This document shows, piece after piece, positions 1 through 7,846 of a stretch of DNA of 64,000 nt. The translations under genes were made by a program, and so were the position numbers. This DNA is from Saccharopolyspora oryzae (lineage in GTDB: Bacteria; Actinomycetota; Actinomycetes; Mycobacteriales; Pseudonocardiaceae), in assembly GCF_027853915.1 (NCBI RefSeq), contig NZ_JAQGLA010000013.1:1-64000 (forward strand), in the 5' to 3' direction. Below the pieces are notes generated by a model. It saw nothing but the letters and a program-made list of their open reading frames with translations. It had not been told where the DNA came from and made no database searches. Positions within the stretch are counted from its first letter, which is position 1. Each line of letters starts with the position of its first letter.

Positions 1-966
1 GCCGAGCACTTCGACGACGCCCGCATCCGGCAAGCCGCGGATTTGGTTAGCCGCAGGATCGTCCGGACGCTGGCGACCAGGCCTCCGAAGTTCTCGGCTG
101 CGGGTAGCGATCTGTTCTACGCAGCCTGCCTCGGGGCTCGGATCACCGGTGACCGCGACCTCGCGGACGCCGCGCTCGCCGCGACCCGCCAGTACGCCAA
201 GAACTTCGTTCCCGAGCTTGAGGTGTTCCTGCAGGTTTCCGGCGTCAACCGGGCAGTCATCGACACCGGGCTGAACCTGTTGCCGTTCTACTGGGCAGCC
301 GAGCGGGACCCCACGCTGCTCGACTTCGCGGTGCGGCACAACCGGGCCCTGTTGAAGGCTGGGATCGTTCGGGACGACGGCTCGGTGTATCAGGCGATCG
401 AGTTCCGACCAAGGACCGCCGAGCCTCGACGGCGCTACAACATGCAGGGCTACTCGGACACGACCACGTGGGCGCGCGGGCAGTCGTGGGCGATGCACAA
501 CTACGCGAACGCTTTCGAGGCCACCGGCGACGCCGAATTCCTCGACGTCGCGAGAGCCTCGAGCCGGTGGTACGTCGAACACCTGCCTGTCGACCACGTT
601 CCGCACTACGACTTCGGCGACCCGGCTGTCCCGCACGTTCCCAGGGATTCATGCAGTGCGGCGATCTCGGCGAACGCACTGCTGAAGCTCGCGGCGCTGG
701 ACCCCGCATCCGCGTCCTGGGCATTGCCCGCGGGAAGAGCGATCGTCGACGAACTCCTGGCCAACTACTTGTCGCCGGGCGGGGTCCTATTGCGAGGCAG
801 TTGGGGGCGGCTGCCACCGGAGAAGGCTGGTGTCGGGATCTCGCGATTCCCGCTCGAAGACGTGATGCCCTACGGCAACTATTGGATCGTCGAGGCGCTC
901 TACCGCCTCTTGCACGACGACCGGTCGTTGTTGTCCCTGACCATCAGCAAGGAGCGCATCCAATGA
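1..966 (+). CDS. GH88 unsaturated uronyl hydrolase, 5'-partial
   Basis: C-terminal ~320 residues of a glycoside hydrolase family 88-type enzyme; the frame is open from base 1, so the true start lies upstream of the window. GH88 enzymes act in the cytoplasm on unsaturated glucuronyl/galacturonyl oligosaccharides made by polysaccharide lyases, hydrating the vinyl ether. Seen: the two family aspartate motifs, VIDTGLNLLPFYWA and GYSDTTTWARGQSWA, then the late blocks CSAAISANALLKLA and YGNYWIVEALYRL, in family order. The stop overlaps the next gene's start (ATGA), so it is translationally coupled to an acyl-CoA dehydrogenase, an odd partner for a sugar hydrolase. The exact substrate (glucuronyl or rhamnogalacturonyl) cannot be told. 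Confidence 0.85.
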   Translation, partial: AEHFDDARIRQAADLVSRRIVRTLATRPPKFSAAGSDLFYAACLGARITGDRDLADAALAATRQYAKNFVPELEVFLQVSGVNRAVIDTGLNLLPFYWAAERDPTLLDFAVRHNRALLKAGIVRDDGSVYQAIEFRPRTAEPRRRYNMQGYSDTTTWARGQSWAMHNYANAFEATGDAEFLDVARASSRWYVEHLPVDHVPHYDFGDPAVPHVPRDSCSAAISANALLKLAALDPASASWALPAGRAIVDELLANYLSPGGVLLRGSWGRLPPEKAGVGISRFPLEDVMPYGNYWIVEALYRLLHDDRSLLSLTISKERIQ

Positions 967-2132
967 CCACCCAGATCCACCCCACTGCTCAGTACTGCCT
1001 CACCGAGGACCAGGTACGGATCCAGCTTGCCACCAGGGAACTGGCTCGGGACAAAGTCGCATCGGGCGCCCGCGAGCGCGATCAACGCAAGCAGTACCCG
1101 CACGACATGCTGGAACTGCTGCTCGCTCAAGATGCGCTCGGCCTGCCGTTCCCCGTCGACCTCGGCGGCTCCGGTGAAGGCATGCTCACCTGTTGCCTGG
1201 TGATCGAGGAACTCACCCGCGTCTGCTACAACACCTCCTACCTGCTGGTCATGACTTGGCAGCCCTTCTACGCCATCTCCTACGCCGGCACACCGGAGCA
1301 GAAGGAGCGCTTCCTGCCGCCCTTGCTGCGCGGTGAGTGCAAGTTCTCGACCGCCAACACCGAACCGGAGGCGGGCTCGGACATGGCCTCGTTGAAAACG
1401 CGCGCGGAAAGGGTTCCGGGTGGCTACCGGATCACCGGGAACAAGGTGTTCGCCAGCAACGCAGCCGTGGCCGACTACTTCGTGACCTTCGCCAAGACCG
1501 ACCCCGCGGCCGGTGGTAAGGGGATCACTGCGTTCATCGTTGATGCCAAGGCCGACGGCGTGCAGATCGCCAATCCGGAGGACAAGATCGGAGGTCGGGC
1601 GATCCCCTCCTGCGCGGTGTCGTTCGACGACGTGTTCGTGCCCGACGACAACCGGCTCGGCGCGGAAGGAGAGGGGTTCATCATCGCGGCGACCTGTTTC
1701 ACCAAGGTTCGCCCGCTGGTTGGCGCACGAGCGATCGGCTTAGCGCAGGGCGCGCTGGACAACGCAGTCGACTACGCGACGAACCGCGTCGCTTTCGGCA
1801 AGACGATCTCGGACTACCAGGGACTGCAGTGGATGTTCGCCGACATGCGCATCCAGATCGAAGCTGCCAGGCAACTGCTCTACCGCTCGGCGGCCGTATT
1901 GGACGCCGGGACGTCGACGAAGGACGCCGCACCGCTGATCGGAATGGCAAAGACCTTCGCGACGGACATGGCCATGCAGGTGACCGTCGACGCGCTGCAA
2001 GTTCTCGGGGGCTACGGCTGCACCACGGACTACCCGATGGAACGCTTCATGCGGGAAGCCAAGGGGCTGCAGATCGTTGAGGGCACCAATCAGATCCAGC
2101 GCAACATCATCGCCCGGTCGCTGCTGTCATGA
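963..2132 (+). CDS. Acyl-CoA dehydrogenase
   Basis: 389-residue flavoprotein of normal ACAD length. It would oxidise an acyl-CoA to the 2-enoyl-CoA and pass electrons to ETF. Seen: N-terminal helical domain, the FAD-contact block ANTEPEAGSD, the ITGNKVFASNA strand, the C-terminal DALQVLGGYGCTTDYPMERF segment and LQIVEGTNQIQRN near the end, with a glutamate in the position used as catalytic base by short/branched-chain members (about E373). The start ATG overlaps the stop of the GH88 gene and its own stop overlaps the following CoA-transferase start (ATGA), so the three are one coupled operon. With the CoA-transferase it probably activates and oxidises one carboxylic acid. Chain length or substrate cannot be assigned. 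Confidence 0.92.
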   Translation: MTTQIHPTAQYCLTEDQVRIQLATRELARDKVASGARERDQRKQYPHDMLELLLAQDALGLPFPVDLGGSGEGMLTCCLVIEELTRVCYNTSYLLVMTWQPFYAISYAGTPEQKERFLPPLLRGECKFSTANTEPEAGSDMASLKTRAERVPGGYRITGNKVFASNAAVADYFVTFAKTDPAAGGKGITAFIVDAKADGVQIANPEDKIGGRAIPSCAVSFDDVFVPDDNRLGAEGEGFIIAATCFTKVRPLVGARAIGLAQGALDNAVDYATNRVAFGKTISDYQGLQWMFADMRIQIEAARQLLYRSAAVLDAGTSTKDAAPLIGMAKTFATDMAMQVTVDALQVLGGYGCTTDYPMERFMREAKGLQIVEGTNQIQRNIIARSLLS

Positions 2133-3109
2133 GAACCGGCGACCTGTGCAATTCCGACGGTTCGGACCTACCGCTGAAGGGCGTGCGAGTCGTCGATTTC
2201 ACGCATTTCGTGGCTGGTCCCTGGTGCACGATGCTGCTCGCCGACCTCGGTGCAGAGGTGGTCAAGATCGAACCGCCCCGCACCGGTGAGATCAGCAGGC
2301 GCATGGGGGCTGTCTTCCATGGGCCGTACAGCGCGATCTACCTCGCGTTCAACCGCAACAAGCGCAGTGTCGAGCTGGACCTGAAGCAACCCGACGGGCA
2401 GGCGGCCGCGCACCGATTGGTGGCGGGCGCGGATGTGGTCGTGCAGAACTTCCGCCCCGCGGTCGCCCCGAAGCTACGGATGGACGCCGACCGGCTGGTT
2501 GGCCAACACCCGACTCTCATCTACTTCGCCATCTCCGCCTTCGGGCAGACCGGGCCGTATGCGGAGAGACCAGGAAACGACCCGATCATCCAAGCACTCT
2601 CCGGAGCCATGCTGCTCGGCCGGGCGCCAGGCGAACGCCCGCTGCGAATGGGGGTCAGCCTGCCCGATTTCGCTGCGGGGATCTTGGCAGCGCTGAGCAT
2701 CAGCAGCGCGCTGATGCAAAGGCGTCGCACCGGGCGTGGGGCGGTGCTCGAGTTGAATCTCCTGGACGCTGAATTGTTCGCGCAGATCGACCACGTGCTG
2801 AGACTGGCCCTCGGCGCGCCCGCGGAGCACGAGGCAGGTCGAGATGCAGCACCCGTTCGCAGCCCTACTGAGGCACTGCAGTCACGGCCAGGCCTCACCT
2901 TCCAGGTCGAGATGCCGGGCGCGGACCTGTTGAAGCTTGTTCGCACGCCTGTACGGTCCGAGCCGGAATGGTCGATGGATCACACCCCGCCCCCACTCCT
3001 GGGTGCGGACACCGCTGCGGTTCTCGGTGAGCTCGGATACTCGCCTCGTGAGATCGAGAGGCTGGCGGAGAAAGGTGTGGTCGGCGAGGTTGCCAGCCGG
3101 AACCGGTAG
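2129..3109 (+). CDS. CaiB/BaiF-type class III CoA-transferase, shortened
   Basis: 326-residue member of the formyl-CoA/L-carnitine CoA-transferase family, which moves CoA between carboxylates through an aspartyl-CoA anhydride. Seen: N-terminal Rossmann-like block (LKGVRVVDFTHFVAGP, LADLGAEVVKIEPP), the NFRP motif, the candidate catalytic Asp in GNDPIIQALSG (D151), and the C-terminal PPPLLGADTAAVLGELGY signature. Family members are usually near 390-400 residues. The stretch between about residue 227 and 255 replaces roughly 100 residues that normally form the small domain, without breaking the frame. It may be an inactive derivative or a compact variant. Coupled by ATGA overlap to the acyl-CoA dehydrogenase. 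Confidence 0.85.
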   Translation: MRTGDLCNSDGSDLPLKGVRVVDFTHFVAGPWCTMLLADLGAEVVKIEPPRTGEISRRMGAVFHGPYSAIYLAFNRNKRSVELDLKQPDGQAAAHRLVAGADVVVQNFRPAVAPKLRMDADRLVGQHPTLIYFAISAFGQTGPYAERPGNDPIIQALSGAMLLGRAPGERPLRMGVSLPDFAAGILAALSISSALMQRRRTGRGAVLELNLLDAELFAQIDHVLRLALGAPAEHEAGRDAAPVRSPTEALQSRPGLTFQVEMPGADLLKLVRTPVRSEPEWSMDHTPPPLLGADTAAVLGELGYSPREIERLAEKGVVGEVASRNR

Positions 3110-3145
3110 TGTTTTCCCAGGACGGATGTGGGTGAGGAGGGGTTG

Positions 3146-3928
3146 ATGGCCGCCGGCGACGGTGTCGTGAAATCGGCAGAACGCGTCACAGCTCTGCTCG
3201 AACTACTCGGGGAGCGCAGGACCCCGATGCGGCTGATGGAGGTCGCTCAGGCGCTTGACATCCCCAAGAGTAGCGCGCACGGGCTACTGCAAACCCTGAT
3301 GGCCAGGGGATTCGTCGTACGTGACGACCTGCAGCGGTACCGGATCGGGATGAAGCTGTTCTCGCTCGCGGCCACAGCTCTCGAGTTCATGGACATCCGC
3401 GAGATGGCCAGGCCGACTATGGAGGTGCTCGCCGAACGTGAACGCGCGACCTGCAACCTGGCGGTCCTCGACGGACACGACGTGCTCTACATCGAGAAGG
3501 TGGAGGACCGCTCGAACCCGGTCCGCCTGGTGACGCACGTCGGCACCCGGCTCCCCGCGCACGTCACCGCGCTCGGCAAAGTCCTGGTCGCCGAACTGCC
3601 CCCTGCGGCCCGCAGGCTGTGGCTGTCCGAGCACGAGTTCAGCAAGCTCACCTCGCAGACCCGCACGAGCGCGGTCCAGTTCTCCCGCGACCTGAAGCAG
3701 TACGAGAATGTCGGGTACGCGCTGGACCGGCACGAATTTCACGATGCGATCAACGGCTTCGCCGCCCCGATCAGCGACGCAACCGGTTCGGTCGTCGCCG
3801 CGCTGAGCCTGACCTGCCTCGGTACGAGCACGCCCGAAGACGAACAGGTCGCAATCGGCAAACGCGTCTGCGATGCGGCCGAGGAGATCTCGTTGAACTT
3901 GCACTCCAACGGTGTGGTGGGTGCTTGA
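3146..3928 (+). CDS. IclR family transcriptional regulator
   Basis: 260-residue IclR regulator: N-terminal winged helix-turn-helix (AERVTALLELLGE through KSSAHGLLQTLMARGFV) and a C-terminal GAF-like effector domain (VLYIEKVEDRSN, HVTALGKVLVAELPP, GFAAPISDATGSVVAALSL). ATG at 3146 was chosen over an in-frame GTG 18 bases upstream because GAGGAGG sits five bases before it. It lies 36 bases after the CoA-transferase on the same strand, so it is probably the local regulator of the GH88/ACAD/CoA-transferase operon, responding to an aromatic or carboxylic effector as is usual in this family. No matching operator was identified. Confidence 0.9.
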   Translation: MAAGDGVVKSAERVTALLELLGERRTPMRLMEVAQALDIPKSSAHGLLQTLMARGFVVRDDLQRYRIGMKLFSLAATALEFMDIREMARPTMEVLAERERATCNLAVLDGHDVLYIEKVEDRSNPVRLVTHVGTRLPAHVTALGKVLVAELPPAARRLWLSEHEFSKLTSQTRTSAVQFSRDLKQYENVGYALDRHEFHDAINGFAAPISDATGSVVAALSLTCLGTSTPEDEQVAIGKRVCDAAEEISLNLHSNGVVGA

Positions 3929-4144
3929 CCGCGAGCTGCTGTGGCGCAGCGAGTTCGAGGGTATCCAGGGGTGTGCCACGCTTGGCTCGGTGCTGACGCA
4001 GCACCACACCAATGGCCCGGTCACCGCGCTCCTTCAAATGCGAACGTCATCGCCCCGGGGCGCGGTCTGCGTAGACTCGGTGCGAAGGTTCCCCCGGTCC
4101 GAGGGTAGCCGGTTGTTATCAGGGTGTCTGAGCACGTTGAGGAG

Positions 4145-4432
4145 ATGTCGACCGGTGACTTCCAGGAGGCTGTCCACGGCCGGGCGCGCCAGCGTCAGCC
4201 GGGAAACGGTCTTCCAAGCCACCTGCGCAGTTTCTACGTGAACGCTTACGACGGCGCCTCGATGCGTGATATCGCCAAGGCGGGCGGTGTGACTCCCGCC
4301 GCCATTTATCACTATTACGCGTCGAAGCAAGAACTGCTGATGGACATCATCGGCCGATTCATGCAGCAATCGATTGAAACCACTCGGGCAGCAATTGCAG
4401 GCGCCGGTCAAGCACTGGCACGTAAGATGTAG
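4145..4432 (+). pseudogene. Truncated TetR regulator (DNA-binding part only)
   Basis: 95 codons (102 from an upstream GTG at 4124) that end just after the TetR helix-turn-helix. The recognition region is clear: GASMRDIAKAGGVTPAAIYHYYASKQELLMDII. The ligand-binding domain, normally another ~130 residues, is missing because of a TAG right after GQALARKM, and no continuation was recognised in the other frames downstream. The segment before the HTH is also poor for the family (usual AA..LF...GY lead-in degraded to SFYVNAYDG). Best read as a decayed regulator; a free DNA-binding fragment is possible but less likely. Confidence 0.6.
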
Positions 4433-4530
4433 CAGGGATGCCACATTTTGGTGTCCGAGGGGCGAGTTGCGCACTAACCACACGGATTCAGCTGCATGAA
4501 TGCGGGTGAACAGGCGAGGTGATCGGGTGT

Positions 4531-4581
4531 CCTGTGCGTCCTGGCGGCGGTCCGCCCGGGCCGCCGGGAAGGACGCGCAGG
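4531..4581. terminator. GC-rich inverted repeat, possible terminator
   Basis: Imperfect hairpin: outer arms CCTGTGCGTCC and GGACGCGCAGG (10 of 11 pair), continuing inward through GGCGGC / GCCGCC around a short loop. It lies downstream of the truncated TetR and beyond the 3' end of the small minus-strand ORF. No U-tract follows, which is common for actinomycete terminators. It could also be debris of a mobile element. Confidence 0.45.
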
Positions 4582-4614
4582 GGTGCGCCGTGATCTGACC
4601 CCTGAACCCACCGC

Positions 4615-4794
4615 TCAAACGAGGTAGGCCACGGCGGCGTTGGTGGCTATGCGGAGGGCTCGCTTCCACCATCGTGGGGTGGGTCCGCTGCGGATCAGGG
4701 TGTCGCCGATTTCGGCGTCATCGAGACGATCAAGGCCCGGGGCGAGTTCACGCGAGACCTCCCATACGCGTTGCCTATGGTCGGAGTAGGGCAT
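4615..4794 (-). CDS. Small hypothetical protein (59 aa)
   Basis: An ORF just below usual length cut-offs. It begins ATG-CCC-TAC-TCC at 4794 and ends at TGA 4615. The protein starts MPYSDHRQRVWEVSRELAP and continues with acidic GLDRLDDAEIGDTLIRSG, then basic PRWWKRALR and a hydrophobic tail (TNAAVAYLV). Composition (balanced charge, two Trp, heptad-like Leu/Ile) looks like coding sequence, and an in-frame stop two codons upstream fixes the start. No good Shine-Dalgarno is visible. Function is not recognised. It occupies most of the 468-base gap between the truncated TetR and the SDR gene; the rest of that gap shows only the hairpin at 4531-4581. Confidence 0.4.
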   Translation of the reverse strand: MPYSDHRQRVWEVSRELAPGLDRLDDAEIGDTLIRSGPTPRWWKRALRIATNAAVAYLV

Positions 4795-4900
4795 CGCTCA
4801 TTGTCGGCACCCCTTACGAGCGCTTTGACTCAGTGGATGACAGGCCGTCCGCGAGGCAACAGGGCTTGGCGGGCCAGTACGGGTGGAGAGGGGTGCGGCA

Positions 4901-5674
4901 ATGGGTGCTGACCTGGCCGGAAAGGTCGTGCTGCTGACGGGTGCGACCGGCGATATAGGCGTTGCCTACACCAGGGCGTTGACCGCGCGTGGCGCGAACG
5001 TGGTCGCCACCGACCTGGAGAGTTTCGCCGAGGCAGGTCGGGAGATCGTGGACGAGGCCACGGCGCAGGGTGCGGGTCAAGCGGTCTTCGCAGGCTGCGA
5101 CATCACCTCGGACGAGGACCTGCGGCGCGTCGTGGACCTCGCCGGCGACCGGTTCGGCGGCTTGGACTGCCTGGTCAACAACGCGGCGATCTACCGGACG
5201 CTCGGGCCGAAGAGAACGCTCACCGAGCTCACCAACGACGAGTGGGACCTGGTCCTGCGGGTCAACGTTCGCGGCTGCTGGCAGTCGATCCGCGCAGCGG
5301 TTCCTGCGATGCGGGAGCGTGGTGGCGGGCGGGTCGTCAACATCGCCTCGGTCGTGTCCCGGACCGGGGCGGCCGGCTTCGCGCATTACGTGGCGTCCAA
5401 GGCGGCGGTCGAGGGCTTGACCAGGGCCGCGGCGCGAGAGCTGGGGCCGGAGGGAATCGCGGTGAATGCCGTCTCGCCCGGCTTGGTCGACGATGCGGCC
5501 TCTCGCGACATCAACGATGCGAACTACTTGGAACGCATGAAAACTACGCGTTCCGTGCCGCGCTCCATGGATCCCGAGGACCTGGTCGGTGCGGTGGTGT
5601 GGTTGTGCGGAGACGGCAGCGGTTTCGTGACCGGGCAGACGATCGTGGTGGACGGCGGAGGGGTGTTCGTGTGA
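4901..5674 (+). CDS. SDR family NAD(P)-dependent oxidoreductase
   Basis: 257-residue classical short-chain dehydrogenase. Seen: cofactor motif TGATGDIG (residues 13-20), NNAA (93-96), catalytic Ser in NIAS (150), Tyr163 and Lys167 in YVASK, and the C-terminal GQTIVVDGGG. ATG 4901 follows GGAGAGGGG; an in-frame GTG 18 bases upstream is less well placed. The stop overlaps the ubiX-like start (TGATG), so the two are coupled. In a furan-pathway reading it could oxidise an alcohol such as furfuryl alcohol or a hydroxymethyl group; that is inference from context only. Confidence 0.88.
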   Translation: MGADLAGKVVLLTGATGDIGVAYTRALTARGANVVATDLESFAEAGREIVDEATAQGAGQAVFAGCDITSDEDLRRVVDLAGDRFGGLDCLVNNAAIYRTLGPKRTLTELTNDEWDLVLRVNVRGCWQSIRAAVPAMRERGGGRVVNIASVVSRTGAAGFAHYVASKAAVEGLTRAAARELGPEGIAVNAVSPGLVDDAASRDINDANYLERMKTTRSVPRSMDPEDLVGAVVWLCGDGSGFVTGQTIVVDGGGVFV

Positions 5675-6294
5675 TGCGCCCCGACGAGTTCCCGCCTCGA
5701 ATCATCGTCGGCATCACCGGTGCTTCCGGTGTGATCTACGGAATCCGCGCACTGGAGCTGCTGGCACAACTGGGCGTCGAAACGCACCTGGTGGTCACTC
5801 GCGCCGCACGGGCGACTTTGGCGCAGGAGACATCCTGGACAGTTGCGGACGTGCGGGAGCGAGCATCGGTGACGCACGCGGAGCACGACCTGGGCGCGGC
5901 GATCGCGAGCGGTTCCTTTCCAGTTGACGGGATGCTCGTCGCGCCGTGCAGCGTCAAGACGTTGTCCGCGATCGCCAACAGCTTCGACGACAACCTGCTG
6001 GTGCGCGCCGCAGATGTGACGTTGAAAGAGCGCAGGCCCCTCGTGCTGATGTTGCGCGAGACACCGCTGCACGCCGGGCACATCCGGCTCATGGCGCAGG
6101 CCACCGAGGCGGGTGCGGTGCTGATGCCGCCCGTGCCGGCGTTCTACGCCCAGCCGGAGTCGATCGAGGAGATCGTCACCCACACCGTCGCTCGCGCGCT
6201 GGACGCCCTGTCGTTGCCGCACCCCCACGCGACCCGGTGGTCCGGAGAGCGAAGCTCGTCCTCGGCTACCGATCGGCGGTCGGTTCGCGCATGA
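5674..6294 (+). CDS. UbiX family flavin prenyltransferase (HmfG-like)
   Basis: 206-residue UbiX/Pad1-type protein, which makes prenylated FMN, the cofactor of UbiD decarboxylases. Seen: GITGASGVIYG at the FMN phosphate site, the PCSVKTLSAIANSFDDNLL block, and the RPLVLMLRETPLHAGHIRLM segment characteristic of the family. Start overlaps the SDR stop (TGATG); a GTG one codon earlier is an alternative. The matching UbiD gene lies 11 kb downstream on the same strand (17660), so this protein probably supplies its cofactor. In hmf clusters the corresponding protein is called HmfG. Confidence 0.88.
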   Translation: MRPDEFPPRIIVGITGASGVIYGIRALELLAQLGVETHLVVTRAARATLAQETSWTVADVRERASVTHAEHDLGAAIASGSFPVDGMLVAPCSVKTLSAIANSFDDNLLVRAADVTLKERRPLVLMLRETPLHAGHIRLMAQATEAGAVLMPPVPAFYAQPESIEEIVTHTVARALDALSLPHPHATRWSGERSSSSATDRRSVRA

Positions 6295-6301
6295 TGTCGG
6301 C

Positions 6302-7192
6302 ATGGAGCTCCACCAACTTCGCTACGTGCTCGCGGTCGCGCGCGCCGGGAGCTTCAGCCGAGCGGCCGAGGACCTCTTCCTGGCCCAGCCGTCGTTGTCG
6401 GTGCAGATACGCAAGCTCGAGAAGGAGCTCGGCGTCGCTCTCTTCGATCGCCTGGGCCGCAGGGTGGTGCTCACCGCGGCCGGCGAGGAGTTCGTCGCCC
6501 ACGTCCAGCAGGCGTTGGCGCACCTCGACCGAGCGCGGGCGGGCGCGGCCGCCGTGCGCAGCTTGCAAGGTGGGCGAGTGTCGATCGGCGTGTTGCCCAG
6601 CGTCGGCGCCGGGCTGCTGCCGGGAGTGCTCGCGGACTTCCGCCGCGAGTACCCGGAGGTCGAGGTTCGGCTCACCGAGCACAACGTCTCCGCCGAGTTC
6701 GAGCGGATGGTGGAGGACGGGCGATTGGACCTAGCGGTGATCCGGGCTCCTTGGGTGCGGCCTGGACTCGCGGGCCGGTCGATCGTGCGTGAACCGATCG
6801 TCGCGTTGGTCCCGCCGGAGCATCCGTTGGCTGACCGGAGTGACATAGCGCTGGTCGAGTTGAAGTCCGAGAAGTTCGTTGCCATGCAACGGGACTACGG
6901 GCTGCGGGAGCTGCTCGAGCAGATCTGCAACCGAGTCGGGTTCGAGCCGACGGTGACGGTGGAGACCACTCAGCTGTCGGTGCTGCAGGGCATGGTGGCC
7001 AGCGGACTGGGCGTCTCGTTGCTGCCGGAACTCGCCGGCGCGGGCTATCCCGTCACGATCCCGATCGGCGACGAGGGTGCGGCCAGGGAACTGGGCATCG
7101 TTCACCGCGCCAGGACCCCGCTGTCACCGCCAGCTGCTCTGTTCCTGGAACTGCTCGCGGGCGCAGCGGCCGATCGGCCCGCTCGGGGCTAA
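6302..7192 (+). CDS. LysR family transcriptional regulator
   Basis: 296 residues: N-terminal winged HTH (MELHQLRYVLAVARAGSFSR, QPSLSVQIRKLEKELG) and a periplasmic-binding-protein-like effector domain. It starts eight bases after the ubiX-like gene on the same strand, so it is likely co-transcribed with SDR and UbiX and may regulate them and/or the downstream ligase operon. Its 3' end overlaps the 3' end of the convergent PadR gene by four bases. Confidence 0.92.
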   Translation: MELHQLRYVLAVARAGSFSRAAEDLFLAQPSLSVQIRKLEKELGVALFDRLGRRVVLTAAGEEFVAHVQQALAHLDRARAGAAAVRSLQGGRVSIGVLPSVGAGLLPGVLADFRREYPEVEVRLTEHNVSAEFERMVEDGRLDLAVIRAPWVRPGLAGRSIVREPIVALVPPEHPLADRSDIALVELKSEKFVAMQRDYGLRELLEQICNRVGFEPTVTVETTQLSVLQGMVASGLGVSLLPELAGAGYPVTIPIGDEGAARELGIVHRARTPLSPPAALFLELLAGAAADRPARG

Positions 7193-7740
7193 GCCTCGAA
7201 CTCGCCTCGCTCGGCGCGTTCTGCCAGCGAGGTCCAGAACCGCAGGGCCGCGTGCTCCATCTCCAGGCCGAGACCGAGCGTGACCATGCGTCGTGAAATG
7301 GCTGATTCGTGGCCGAAGCGCTCCTGCATCTGCTCGTACTCGGCGATGCGGGCCTGGTGCTGCTTGATCTGGTCCTGCGCGAGCCGCTTGATGTCATCGG
7401 GGTCGGCGAGTTCGTTGAAGAAGAGCTTGATCTCGGCGATGTCGCGCAGCTCGTAGTGCTGGTCGGTGGGCTCGGCCAGCCATGAGCGGAGGGCTGAGAG
7501 ACCGGTGTCGGTGATCGTGTAGGTGCGGCGGCGACGGCCGTCGTCCTCCTCCTCGACTTCGAGCAGTCCCAGCTGTTCGAGCCGCTTGGGCTCGGAGTAG
7601 AGCTGGGCGTGCGGGAAGTGCCAGAAGTAGCCCACCGAGTGGCCGATGGCCCGTTTGAGGTCGTACGAGGTCGAAGGCCCGCGCATGGCGATCATCCCCA
7701 GCACGACGTACGAGGTCGTGGAAAGCCGAACCGTTGACAC
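7189..7740 (-). CDS. PadR family transcriptional regulator
   Basis: PadR-type repressor of about 183 residues: winged helix (TSYVVLGMIAMRG.STSYDLKRAI, FPHAQLYSEPKRLEQLGLL, beta-wing GRRRRTYTITDTG) and a C-terminal helical dimerisation region (ELRDIAEIKLFFNELADP onward). GTG 7740 gives a standard N-terminus, although GGAGG is directly adjacent; ATG 7767 upstream would lie inside the operator palindrome. It is divergent from the AMP-ligase operon and an excellent inverted repeat lies between them, so it probably represses that operon and itself in response to an aromatic/furanic acid. Confidence 0.88.
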   Translation of the reverse strand: MSTVRLSTTSYVVLGMIAMRGPSTSYDLKRAIGHSVGYFWHFPHAQLYSEPKRLEQLGLLEVEEEDDGRRRRTYTITDTGLSALRSWLAEPTDQHYELRDIAEIKLFFNELADPDDIKRLAQDQIKQHQARIAEYEQMQERFGHESAISRRMVTLGLGLEMEHAALRFWTSLAERAERGEFEA

Positions 7741-7766
7741 CCTCCAAACCCTACCGTACGTTTCCA

Positions 7767-7799
7767 ATCATCTGTTTCGGACGATGTGAAACGGATGAT
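7767..7799. promoter_or_regulatory. Probable PadR operator (12-9-12 inverted repeat)
   Basis: ATCATCTGTTTC, nine bases, then GAAACGGATGAT: 11 of 12 arm positions are complementary. It sits in the divergent gap between the PadR gene (start 7740) and the AMP-ligase gene (start 7847), the expected place for autoregulation plus control of the operon. The binding assignment is inference from position and symmetry. Confidence 0.65.
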
Positions 7800-7846
7800 C
7801 TGCTTCTGACTTGTGTCGCACCGCTGACGCTGCGAGAGGACTGGGA

